Assembly (NCBI GenBank): GCA_012656075.1
Contig: JAAKBF010000168.1
Coordinates: 62,001 to 126,000, forward strand
Source: Phytophthora hibernalis
Taxonomy: Eukaryota > Oomycota > Peronosporomycetes > Peronosporales > Peronosporaceae
Length of the DNA: 64,000 nt
Direction: 5' to 3'
In this document: positions 12,400-21,996 of the stretch, in pieces
How positions within the stretch are numbered: position 1 is the stretch's first letter
Layout: the number at the start of each line of letters is the position of its first letter
Position numbers and translations under genes: made by a program
The notes under the pieces: model-generated
What the model was told of the DNA's origin: nothing
Databases searched by the model: none
Seen by the model: the letters and a program-made list of their open reading frames with translations, nothing else

Positions 12400-13080
12400 A
12401 TGGGCTATTCTTGCTCGTCCAGGACAACCTGGAAGTAGAATTGAGCGATCTGCTTGTTGGTGAACATCTTAAATGTAGAATGAGCTTTTTAAGGCTGCGG
12501 ATTCATCTGTGAATAGACTCTAGCCATTCATTTCAATGACTAGTTGCTAGTGAGTTACAGACAACGTCTAATAAAGCCGGCAATGCAAAACTCGGCAGCG
12601 AACAGTGCACCTCTTCAACAACGCTTTTTTGTCAAAAACTCTTTTATCCAGTAGATTTACGGCATTCATTTATTTTTATACCAATCACCCTTCTTGAATT
12701 ATTGGGATAGGCAATTCCTGTTCTTGTTTTTGCACACTTGGGCTCTTTATTGTATTTTCTATGATGAGGATAGGAAAACTTCATCCAATAAAAACGGCTG
12801 AGGTTTTCAGTCGGATGCAATAGAGCATCAATTGTTGGCGTTCAGTACCGCCGGCTTTTTAGTCGTTGTCTGTACCCGTTATACCCGTAAACTAATAAAG
12901 GTTTTGTAATTGTTGGCGACATTATTGGTATCAGCCAACCTGAAGTTCGCAATCAATTATTAGCTTACATCGATTGCAATTATTGTGTTTTTGCGGAAGC
13001 CCTGGAAGCAATGGATCCAGCGTCACCCGGACATGGTTTTTGTGTGAAACTCCGCTGGTTGTCTTCCATGTCGCAATGTA
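12400..13080. other. Spacer without recognisable gene
   Basis: Mixed AT-rich sequence between the hAT relic and the gypsy relic. No reading frame, repeat pair or structural RNA pattern stood out. Confidence 0.5.
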
Positions 13081-13139
13081 CTAATATACTTGGTAAACAT
13101 ATGAAAGGGGTGAACACATATCTCTTCGTGCCTGAAGAA

Positions 13140-13710
13140 TGCAAATTTGCATTCTGTGTTTTTTCTGGCCTTTCTCGGGATCAGCCCGAACGCCGACGCT
13201 GCTGTCAAAACAGCCGATAAACTTGATTTCTCCGGCGGCAAAGACGCACTTGTCGATATTGGCATAGAAGTTGTTGGCTCTCATGACCTCGAACACTCGA
13301 CGGAGGTTCTCAAGATGCACCTCAATAGCCGTCTTGCCTTCCCCGGGTATGGACGAAGATGCCGTCGAAGTACGTCTGCGTGAAGGCGCGCAAGGGTCGA
13401 AACAGCTGCGTGACCAAGCTATGGAAGGTCGCTGGGGCATTGGACTGGCATTGAGGCATTACAAGCCATTCCCAAATCATCCCGCTAGGGGTGCTAACCG
13501 CGGTAAGCGGTATGTCGCTTTGACGCATCAGGATCTGGTAGTATCCGTCCACCCGATACAGTGCGCTATATAGCTCACAACCGGCCATGTTGTTTAACAA
13601 CACATCCTTTCGAGGGATGGGTGTCTAGCCCGGCACTGTCGCACTGTTCAGGTTGTTATAAGCATGAACCAGACGCCACTTCATGGTCGGCCTGTCGTAC
13701 GCGAAGTTTA
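13140..13710 (-). pseudogene. Ty3/gypsy reverse transcriptase relic
   Basis: Minus-strand reading segments match the palm region of gypsy reverse transcriptases: a V-D-G-Y-Y-Q-I-L-M stretch, then P-L-T-A-V-S-T-P-S-G, then S-N-A-P-A-T-F, the catalytic box reading Y-F-D-G rather than Y-F-D-D, and downstream H-L-E-N-L-R-R-V-F followed by the Y-A-N-I-D-K-C-V-F segment. A frame change lies between the catalytic box and the HLENL part, and a stop interrupts the sequence upstream near 13630. No LTRs, integrase or RNase H were found nearby, so this is an isolated dead fragment. The loss of the second catalytic aspartate alone would inactivate it. Confidence 0.85.
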
Positions 13711-13757
13711 TGTTTTGTCCTAAGCTAACTTCTATTTTTAAATGTATCATAAGTTAT

Positions 13758-13788
13758 GACAGGGTATCGTAAGTTATGATACCCTGTC
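13758..13788. repeat. Short perfect inverted repeat
   Basis: GACAGGGTATC at 13758-13768 is repeated in inverted form (GATACCCTGTC) at 13778-13788 with a 9-base spacer. Related GTCGTAAGC units follow at about 13786-13820. It may be the end of a decayed transposon. Confidence 0.55.
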
Positions 13789-14055
13789 GTAAGCGATTCA
13801 TAACCCCTGTCGTAAGCGAACCCATAACCGTTACTTCCTCCGGTTGAAAAAGTTTGCAACAAAAACCATATGCTAACTAGTTATAACCAGTTTTCGCCTG
13901 TGGGTTCGCTTTGCGTATTTTGATTGGCGGAATCGACACAGTTTGATCCCATCTTTCTGATGTCGGTTCAAGCGCCAAAAACGTTTCCAAATATAAAAGT
14001 TATGGCCAAAAGTGTTCAGCTGCGAGCAAGTCTCATTACTCAATGGAAGTTGCTA

Positions 14056-14970
14056 GTGGTACAAAACAGGAATGATGGTCACATGAATTTTACGCAGGTC
14101 ATTTATGAAAATTACCAAATCTTTTTTCAAAATTCGTGCGCGGCTGCCACCCAACTCATTATCGATTCTCCCGCTTCACCGCATAGTCGCCCCCTCTGTC
14201 CGAGCTGCACACGTGGGTCTGACGCTACACTCCTCGCACCACCGCTGCCTCTGCTGCTCGTACGTCTACCGCTTAATGCTCGAATTACCTAGGTGAGTAA
14301 TGCTTACTCGTGTCTATGCAGAGGCCTCAGAGAGACCGTTTGTAATCGAAGCAAAGCGGAGGTCTGCGTTGGTCGGCGTGTGGGCCGGAGTAGTTGCCCT
14401 CACAAGAAGTTACTTATTTTACTAGAAACCGTGCCTGGACGAAGCCGAGGACTTAGCGTAGAGCGCAAGGGGGTGGGGCAGGATGCGATGCGGCGCCCTG
14501 CTGCACCGTCGTTAAGTCCACAGGCGAGAGTCAACGCGTGAATGTCTGCCCCGCCTCGCCCCTCCCCGTCTCGTTAGATGCATCTTTTATTGTACAAATA
14601 TATGCCCGCGTACGTTTTACAAGACTGTTACCATGACATGTTCGTATACACTAGAGATGGCGTAGATCGAAGGCACTGTGCCGCGCGAGTACTAGCATCG
14701 AAGTTTTTCGTGCGCTCAGACAACTTCGCCTAAACGGCTCTCAGTATCAATGGACCAATGGACGGACGCCACGGCGAGCCGTTTGCGCAACCATGAACTT
14801 GATATTTCTCCGGATAGGGTAAGTTTTGAAAACTATAAAACGTACTTAGAGAGATGGTTTGTACACGTACAAACTGTTTTGTACGTATTGGTACCAGTTT
14901 GTACAAATACAAACAGTTTGTACGTGATTTCTACTTCTTTGCACGGCTATGTCTGACCGTTTTGTACCAC
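14056..14970. mobile_element. Possible Tc1/mariner-type short-TIR element
   Basis: GTGGTACAAAAC at 14056-14067, preceded by TA, is mirrored by GTTTTGTACCAC at 14959-14970, followed by TA. That gives a 915-base interval with 12-base terminal inverted repeats and TA duplications, as expected of Tc1/mariner elements. The interior has no transposase. The same terminal sequence recurs at 15687 and 16019. Because sequence beyond the TA is also shared between two of the copies, the true ends may lie elsewhere. Confidence 0.4.
14857..14922. repeat. Cluster of GTTTGTAC palindromic motifs
   Basis: GTTTGTAC and its complement GTACAAAC occur repeatedly in about 65 bases, including the near-palindrome GTTTGTACACGTACAAAC at 14857-14874. 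The cluster lies inside the possible element ending at 14970 and could be subterminal transposase binding sites. Confidence 0.5.
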
Positions 14971-14996
14971 TAGCACGAGCCTTACTCAATGGCACT

Positions 14997-15304
14997 CGTT
15001 ACGTAGACCAACTATATGGACATAAAATCAACTATCCTGCAACGTAAGCACCTCTTACAGCAACTGTACCCCTGACCCTAAACCTCCCCTCCGGGGAGTG
15101 GCGTGGCAAATGTCGAGGTTTAGCACACCGCGCGAAGACTTCGCTTCGCACGTCGATGCTAAACCTCTCTTACCAAGCCCGTTCATTTGACCCTAGTCTT
15201 GCAGCGCTGCGCTTGATCTCGCGCGGCCGAAGCCGGCGACTTTGGCTGCCTTTCAGGTACTAGGGTTATTCGCCTGGCTTTAACGAGATAGTTGGTCTAC
15301 GTAA
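14997..15304. mobile_element. Putative MITE with 17-bp terminal inverted repeats
   Basis: TTACGTAGACCAACTAT at 14999-15015 is repeated exactly in inverted form at 15288-15304. GCACT occurs directly outside both ends (14992-14996 and 15305-15309), suggesting a 5-base target duplication. The interior has no coding potential. The superfamily cannot be assigned from so little. Confidence 0.55.
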
Positions 15305-15443
15305 GCACTTTCTTACTCAATTGGCCTACTCTCGACCACCGAAGACTATAATAGACGCAATTATGCCCGCCGCCACAAAGATGTCGTAATATTCTTGTTG
15401 CTACACAGTGTTATAATAGAGGCGCCACGACCGTCACGCGCAG

Positions 15444-15563
15444 CGCGACGCCTCCACCAAGTTCGACGTTGACAAGAGCACTATCAGCCGGATCTGGGGT
15501 CTGTTTAAGGAGACATTCGAAAAGGACGATATCGACGGCGTTATGTCTGTGGATAGGTCATAA
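15444..15563 (+). pseudogene. Tc1/mariner-like transposase helix-turn-helix fragment
   Basis: A 39-codon frame reads as the DNA-binding N-terminus of oomycete mariner-like transposases: a K-F-x-V-x-x-S-T-I-S-R-I-W helix-turn-helix followed by a K-E-T-F stretch, then a stop. The rest of the transposase is missing. The fragment lies beside short-TIR repeats at 15687-16030 and may come from the same element family. Confidence 0.5.
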
Positions 15564-15686
15564 TTGCAATCTTTCAAACACGGAGGAAGTATGTGGTAGG
15601 TTCAGTAAACTAAAATGTTTTCGCCAACACAATTCCGCTCTTTTTAATATTTTAATATTAAAATAATAATAGAAAAGAACTGACTA

Positions 15687-16030
15687 GTGGCACAAAACAA
15701 CACATCCCCGGGATAAAGGGGGGTGAAAGCAACTCGCTCGGCAGACCGAAACAACGCCTGCGGTTTAAAGGTGTACGCAGCACGCGGGCTTAAACCCAGG
15801 ACCAAGCAGGGTCACACCTAGCTCGGCTTAGGGTTGTGTCACCGCTCTCAGGGTTTTCAAGGGTGAGGCTCGGGTGTAGTTTTCCTGTCGGCATCTCCGA
15901 CTTTCATGATTTGAAGCAAGGTGACATCCGTCCTCCAGGCGACTTCAAAGTTTATACGATGTAGAAAAAGACTCTAAATCATACATAACCTCCACAAATA
16001 TTAAGTTTCAGTAGACTCGTTTTGTACCAC
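15687..16030. repeat. Second pair of GTGGYACAAAAC termini
   Basis: GTGGCACAAAAC at 15687-15698 (TA before it) and GTTTTGTACCAC at 16019-16030 (TA after it) bracket 344 bases. The right end shares CGTTTTGTACCACTAGCACG and further flank with 14958-14981. This looks like a second, diverged copy of the same short-TIR family. Confidence 0.4.
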
Positions 16031-16725
16031 TAGCACGAGCCTAATAGAAAACGTGAATCAGACTTTTACACATGTAGCCAGCGACAGCGGGGTCAAATTG
16101 AGCAGAGCCCTGAGCAAAGTCAGATTCAGCAGTCTTAGTCTGGTTCACTGCTCTGAGTCAGAGTCTGACATCAGAGTCAGCAGAGAATCAAGTTGACTGT
16201 CAACTGCTGTGTACAGTACATGTATAATACAATGTACTCAGTCTGACAGAGCCCTGCTACACACACAATCATCGTTACCATCTTCCTCCCCAGCCTCGAT
16301 TCTTGCCTGAGGATCTGAAAGGAGGGGTGAAATACACGTACTCTTTAATAAATGGTACAGTATGAGACGCAAGCCATCGAATGTGGTGCCCCTGGAGACA
16401 GCAAAGCACTGGATTCACCATGACACCGATCCGTGCATCCCAAGATCACTCCGTTACAATAATCTAGATAAACGAAATTCAGTGCAGGAATTGAAACCAA
16501 AACCCCGGATGTTCAAGACCAATTGGAAGCTTGGAATGTCAGTGCCCACGGATCAGCAGGGCTCGCCCAGATATATTACGTGCATGTGCTGGTAACGTTA
16601 CTGTACATGTACCATGGTTGCTTACAATCTTGGTGACATTGTGGCTGCGTGAGTGGCTCACCGCCTCCAGAGTCTGGAATCCCGGCTGGATCAGACGCGT
16701 CGCTGATCCCTTTGCGAGAGGTTCC
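16031..16725. other. Spacer upstream of the RXLR gene
   Basis: No gene is supported. The stretch 16085-16260 is low in complexity, with interleaved direct and inverted CAGAGCCCTG and AGTCAGA units. Several TGTAC/GTACA palindromes occur near 16210-16240. Confidence 0.5.
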
Positions 16726-16740
16726 TCATTCTCCAAGTTG
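16726..16740 (+). promoter_or_regulatory. Oomycete initiator-like core promoter
   Basis: TCATTCTCCAAGTTG fits the oomycete initiator plus flanking promoter pattern (YCAYTYY followed by a T-rich flank) and lies 62 bases upstream of the effector start. Position and sequence are suggestive; transcription start is inferred. Confidence 0.55.
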
Positions 16741-16801
16741 CGCCGCTCCTGACAAAAGCTTTAAGACTTCTCTGCACTTTTCGTCTGCCGTCTTACACGC
16801 A

Positions 16802-17341
16802 ATGATGTACAAGAGCTTGTTTTTGCTCGTGGTCACGCTCGCCCTTCTTTCGAGCTGCGACGCTCTCACACCACCCACGGTTGGTTCCAAGCTGTCAAAG
16901 TTGGCATCCCTGGACACGGATCAGGCTACCCATGTTGCCAAGATGGACGATAAGCGACTGCTCCGAGTCAATGGCGAGGAGGAAGACAACACCTCTAACG
17001 AAGAAAGAGGGGCGTCGGGGGTTACTGAAAAGTTGAAGACGTGGACTCAAAGTTCCACGAAGTGGCTTAAAAACACAAGATTGGGCCAAATTATGGCCAA
17101 ACAGTTCCAGAAATTGACACAGTACAGAAGAGACACGAAGGTTTCAAACCTGATCAAGAAGGGTTCGTCGGATACAGTTTTGGTTGACAACAAGATTACT
17201 CCTGATGAATTCTTCAAAGCTAAGGGTCTGAACTCGAACCTGAAGGACCAGGCAAGTAAGTCGTCACTCTGGGAAAACAATCCCGGCCTGAAAGAGTATT
17301 TTACGTACAAAAACTTCTGGGATGGCAAGCAAGTTGTCTAG
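16802..17341 (+). CDS. Secreted RXLR-dEER effector protein
   Basis: This intact, intronless frame of 179 residues has the architecture of host-translocated oomycete effectors. A hydrophobic signal peptide spans about residues 1-21, RLLR lies at 52-55 and an acidic stretch ending EER at 67-69. The C-terminal effector domain (about 70-179) is Lys- and Trp-containing and helical in character. I do not see a clear repeated W/Y motif. I chose the ATG at 16802 because the signal peptide starts there; an ATG directly follows at 16805, and the frame open upstream adds no signal sequence. An oomycete initiator-like sequence lies 62 bases upstream. The gene is isolated in the transposon-rich half of the window, typical of effector loci. 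The host target is unknown. Confidence 0.9.
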   Translation: MMYKSLFLLVVTLALLSSCDALTPPTVGSKLSKLASLDTDQATHVAKMDDKRLLRVNGEEEDNTSNEERGASGVTEKLKTWTQSSTKWLKNTRLGQIMAKQFQKLTQYRRDTKVSNLIKKGSSDTVLVDNKITPDEFFKAKGLNSNLKDQASKSSLWENNPGLKEYFTYKNFWDGKQVV

Positions 17342-17496
17342 CGAAATGGGATGGAGTGTAGGGGCGAATTCTTAATCGAAGTTGGTTTTACCAGTGTTGT
17401 GTTGCCTTTGGGTTTATCGTTTTACTACAGTTCTTCTGATTCCATATTCACGATTTAGAGAGAGATTCAGAGGGTCTATTCGAGCTACTATCACTA

Positions 17497-18193
17497 TTGT
17501 ACCGGCAGATTGGGATCGGTCACCAAATTCGTAGGGTCATAACTTTTTTCCTGACCGTATTTTTCGATGCGGTTTCTTTGCGTGAAAATTCGCTGAGATC
17601 TTTAATTGTCCAAAGCGTGTTGCAATATAGCCAATGATAGAGCCTTGGTCATTCAAAAACTTTAATTCGCCAAAAGTCGATTTCATCGTCTTGTCGCTAG
17701 GGCACGGTTGGATATTTTATGACCAGCGAATGCCAATTCTCAAGGATGCATACTGAAATCAAGTCTATTTTCGGAACAAACAGGCGGTCAGTGACAGAGG
17801 CGGGTGAAAGTAGTCAAAAGCCGTCAAAAACGGCTAAATTAGCTCTGAAAAACGGAATGTAGCGCTCGATGTACGATACTCTGGCGAAAAATAATGTTTG
17901 TTTTGTAGTGTAGGCATCCAGGAACACGATGGCGTCTTTCGTTCTTTCTTATGAGCTCTGCCTGCGAAGTTATGGTACAAAAGGCTAGAGTGGTACAAAA
18001 TTATGGGGATTGAGACTCGTGCTTTATCATGCCTAGAGCGAAAAGCAGAGCCCCGATCAAACCTACACAGCTATGATCAAATACGTCTCGGTCACAGCAA
18101 CATAGTGGCTTTTGATTTACTAAAATCGGGCCAGAATTGGTCAACATACAACCATTCTAGTTTATTGTGACCGATCCCAATCTGTCGGTACAA
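17497..18193. mobile_element. Non-autonomous Tc1/mariner-like element
   Basis: Inverted repeats of 27 bases differ at one position. The left end begins TTGTACCGGCAGATTGGGAT at 17497 and the right end is its complement ending at 18193. Each end abuts TA (17495-17496 and 18194-18195), the target duplication of Tc1/mariner elements. The 697-base interior has no transposase frame. A motif related to the nearby GTGGTACAAAA termini lies at about 17990, so there may be nesting. The element starts 155 bases after the RXLR stop codon. Confidence 0.8.
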
Positions 18194-19110
18194 TATTAAT
18201 AGAAGATCTCTGTTCTCTCTAATTTATTTCAGAGTTAAGAAGCGATCCGAATGAGGTCCCATTTTCCGTAATTCAAAGACCTTCCAATAGATCTGCGACG
18301 CCATACCATTTTCGGAAGGGTCCCTTACAAACATTTAGTATAGTAAGTACAGAAATTACTTTGAAAATCGGTACCTGTGTTGAGATTATAATATAAACGA
18401 ATGTTACCCGTGTCGTCGCCCTCTTTGTTAAGTGCGACGGTTTTCCATTTGATGTTGCATGAATGTAATACTCGTGTATGTGAAAATCGATACCTGTGGT
18501 AAAGATGATGGAAGGTGCCAAGAACCTCTTAGATTATTCGGGGACGGCAACGCCACCATTAAGATGGAACCAAAGCAGTAGCAGTAGCAACCTTGGGAGG
18601 CGAAAGCAAAGTCCAACCTGACTTACAACATCTTAAGTTGGTAGGAGTTGCGTGGTAAAGTATAGTGTAGTCCACTAGAACGGACATAGGAAGACGTTAA
18701 TTATAATAGTTTAGACTAAACGACATCAATGTACCTCACTTAAAAACGAAAACGGGAGTATAGTGTAGTACTGTAGTAAATGCAAAAGAGAATAGAAGGA
18801 AGGTATTGTTGCAATAACTTCTGATATCACTCCACTCACTCGCAGTGCCTTGGAATAGCGAAAGCGGACGTTCATCAAGGAAGGAGGCCGAGTCCAAAAG
18901 AGAATACAGCACTGCAACCTCCGTCATCCAGTTCGCACAAACATTATCTGTACTGATAACGCTACAGTAATGTTTGCAAACTGTTTGTGACCGCATAGCA
19001 AATATGGCCACCTACAGTGTCGGCAATATATACCATATATATACGAACGACACTTTGTTTAGGTTTATGTTCAAGGCGTTATTTTAGTTATCGCGAAGGT
19101 TATGAAGCTA

Positions 19111-19269
19111 AACAACTTCTCCATCGGCATTTCCGAGTCAATGCCTGTTTGAGTGAACGTGGTCTGTCCCACCCGTTCTACTAACGCAGTTTGCGTAGAA
19201 GAACAACATTCTCCCATCGGCATTTCCGAGCCAATGCCTATTCGTTCTACTAACGTTAACGCAGTTTGC
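19111..19269. repeat. Imperfect tandem duplication
   Basis: Two copies, 19111-19193 and 19204-19269, share CATCGGCATTTCCGAG, CAATGCCT, CGTTCTACTAACG and CGCAGTTTGC in the same order, with a block missing from the second copy. Confidence 0.7.
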
Positions 19270-20062
19270 CTCGACAGAAGCCCGGCCGGAATTAAACGGA
19301 ACAATACAATAGTTTATTGTGTTTTCCAATAAAAATATTTATTATTGGGGATCGTCGATTCCTATACAATATTATATTGACACAATATTGACAATAAATA
19401 GTCAACAGAGATGGCCCAGTGTAAAGTTCACGCAAAATACCAAAAGGTAAGTTTACCAAAATTCATACCGCTTCGCTGACTTCAATACGATTAGATGCTA
19501 CTGTAGTGGTGCTAATCTACTACTATTATAAGGAAGTTCCGCTGTCAGACACCGGGGGACAGAGCACCACGAAGCACAAAAGTTTGAGCTCGACATGGCT
19601 ACATGCAACTTCTAGTTTCGACACAGCCAGCAAAAAAGTAAGATGCATGCATAATATTATAAGATGCAAATATGATGCATACATCAAACCCGAGTCATAG
19701 GAACAGATGAAGACGCGTTTATGTAACAATACAATATAAATTGCGGCAATATTTATTATTGCTTCGCCAGGAATTGCCGTTTTTATTTTTGAGATGGCGG
19801 CTGCTCCTGTATTGGCGGACCTCTGACCTCCCCCAGTCATACCAAACTAAAATATATTCCTTCGTTCGTATACAGATTCCACGCACAGCTGCCCTTTTTC
19901 AGTCCACACAGGTTATTAGCCACTCATTCCCTTTTGAAATGATACGCAGTTTGTACTGATTTACCAGGGGTATAGTGCAAGTTAGTGGGTGCTTTGTTCC
20001 ACCGTCGCTTCGCCAATTTTGCTAATCGGCCATTACGCTGCGTCGATTGGTCTATTTGCAGC

Positions 20063-20123
20063 TAGTTCCGCCCCTTTCATTGGACAAAAATGTTAGTTCC
20101 GCCCCTTTCATTGGACAAAATGT
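20063..20123. repeat. Tandem duplication of a 30-base unit
   Basis: The unit starting TAGTTCCGCCCCTTTCATTG occurs at 20063-20093 and again at 20094-20123, differing by one A in a homopolymer. Confidence 0.85.
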
Positions 20124-20883
20124 CGTTCGTATTTTGCCGGCACTGTATGTTGCGGTCTTAAACATGAATAAAAACGTACACTTCCCGTTATTTGTTTCTT
20201 CGAAGTGTACCGAATTTCAGAGCTTCCTCGTGCAACGCGCAACTTTGTTACAGAGATCTTCTAGTGATACGGAGTCTGTAAGGTTCCTCATCCACAAGAC
20301 TGTATCTTTCTTCTCCTCCTCGCTTAATCGTTCTGCTGGCTCGATACTTCGGGCTTCATGGGGGCACTCCTCGAAGGGCACGTGGGTCCGTTGACCAAGT
20401 CCGGGGTTAGATTGGGGCGCACTCTTGGCCGGTGACTCGCGTTCAGAGAAGTCTGATTTACCCATATTCTCTATTTGACAGAGAATGGCACTGCCGTATT
20501 ACTGTACATGTATTAATAATAGCAAACGAATGGCGTTAGCAGGCAGAGGTTGCCAGTACATGTACTGGATCGTAGGATTGGGCCACTTATGTCCAGTTTT
20601 GTTTTATAAAAGGACATTTCCTTGCCTAAATTCAAGAGAAAATTCCGAAGGGGGACTCGATAATTAAAAAGCTAGCTTTACTCAGCCTGAGAAATCGTCG
20701 CTGGACGGCACGCGATGTACAAGAAGCACGTTTTTATTACTTCGAAGTAGGACCGAGGTGGTAGTACCGGATATTCCACGCACCAGCTGCTTAGCGCCCT
20801 AACAGTTTTTGCTGAAATTGAAATTTTGCTAAATACCGGTAGATATTTGTTTTCTTTATTACTTTTTTGGAAGCGTTCATAAC

Positions 20884-21916
20884 CAGGGTTCGGTAGTAGT
20901 GAGCTCATTAGTAGTGTTAGTAGTGCTAATAGCACTACTACTACTACTGATAATGATAACGAAGTCAAGTGAAGCCGTTAGTTGAGCTAATCAAATAAGT
21001 AGTCGAAAAAGAGCGTTAGTAGTGCTATTAGTACTACTATCCTGATACCCATTGAAGGATCTTCAAAGGCCGCGCACGGTGGGTGATTTGATGCCTTCTC
21101 CCGCTTTCATTTCTATTATCCCTCGCTTGCCTTCGTACGCGAATCAATCCATGAGCTGTACCAAGAATGCTTGTTCCTGAGAGGCCGTGCATCTCCTAAC
21201 CAAGTGTGAGCAAGTTTTACAAGCGAAGGACATTTATCTTGTCTAAATTCGGCAAACCAGATGTACACGTCGATTTGCTGACAAAACTGCTCCACTTTCC
21301 AGGAATGAACGTTTCCCTGTTTCTTTTTCGCATGCTGAACTTGAGTATGCCTTTTTCGAACGCCTCTTTGTTAGGGTACTATTAATACCTCCTCCTCCAG
21401 ATCACGCTGTCTTCACAGAAGTACCTGTGGACGCATTTGCGGCTATAGAACCTGCGCGTTTGTCGTCTTAATTTTAACGTGAAGGAGGTACAGCAGAAAA
21501 ACACTACATGTACAATTTTACCTTTCCGAGAGAGCCACGTCGCATAAGTGGTGCACTGTACTCTTGTAAACGCTGCACGGAGACGGGTCTGTTCAACGGC
21601 TTTTCAAGAACGAGTCTTTTCGGTAGGATCATTCGCTACGAGCTCGCTGCGCTGAAGGACCGACAATGAGTGAGCTCAACGCCAACTGGTACTGCGCCAA
21701 AATTATCTTGAGCTCCAGGCCATGGAAGAAAGCAAGCATCGTATCTGGAAAGCAGCGCGTTAGTAGCATTAGTAGCACTATCATTAGTAGTTAGGCTAAT
21801 ACTAACGCTCTAGCCTAACTACTAATGATAGTGCTATGGTCCGTTTCCAGATCTCGTTAGTATTAGCATTAACGTTAGCACTACTAATCAAATATTGCCA
21901 CTTCTACCGAACCCTG
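20884..21916. mobile_element. Non-autonomous hAT element with perfect 8-bp target duplication
   Basis: Terminal inverted repeats CAGGGTTCGGTAGTAGTG (20884-20901) and its near-perfect complement (21899-21916) are flanked by identical 8-base copies TTCATAAC at 20876-20883 and 21917-21924. Eight-base duplications and CAGGG termini are hallmarks of hAT transposons. The 1033-base element has no transposase frame. Many TTAGTAGTGCTA-like units occur near both ends (20893-20955, 21012-21042, 21758-21885), as expected of subterminal transposase binding sites. The right end lies only 80 bases upstream of the next start codon (21997). Confidence 0.9.
21774..21835. repeat. Perfect 25-bp hairpin within the hAT element
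   Basis: Arms at 21774-21798 and 21811-21835 are exact inverted copies over 25 bases, beginning AGCACTATCATTAGTAGTTA, with a 12-base loop. It is built from the same TTAGTAGT units that crowd the element ends. Confidence 0.9.
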
Positions 21917-21996
21917 TTCATAACAGACCATCACTCACAAAAAGTTGAAAGCCGGAATTCTAATTCAAAAACCGACGATAAAAACGAGGTCGAGCG

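Larger units (their letters stand above)
18196..20883. other. Long gene-free AT-rich stretch
   Basis: No reading frame here resembles a known family and none has a convincing start context. The stretch holds an approximate tandem duplication (19111-19269) and a 30-base tandem duplication (20063-20123). A segment near 20605-20635 (AAGGACATTTCCTTGCCTAA) resembles one inside the hAT element near 21230. Nothing else stood out. Confidence 0.5.

Noticed and set aside
13740..13820. Possible Helitron 3' end (hairpin)
   Set aside because: The hairpin is present but no CTRR terminus follows at the expected distance and no Rep/helicase relic is nearby.
16085..16260. AGTCAG/CAGAGCCCTG-rich stretch considered as a satellite or CRISPR-like array
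   Set aside because: Units are irregular in spacing and orientation, without constant-length spacers; it is low-complexity eukaryotic sequence.
16362..16595. 77-codon frame upstream of the RXLR gene
   Set aside because: No signal peptide, no family resemblance and atypical composition; probably random.
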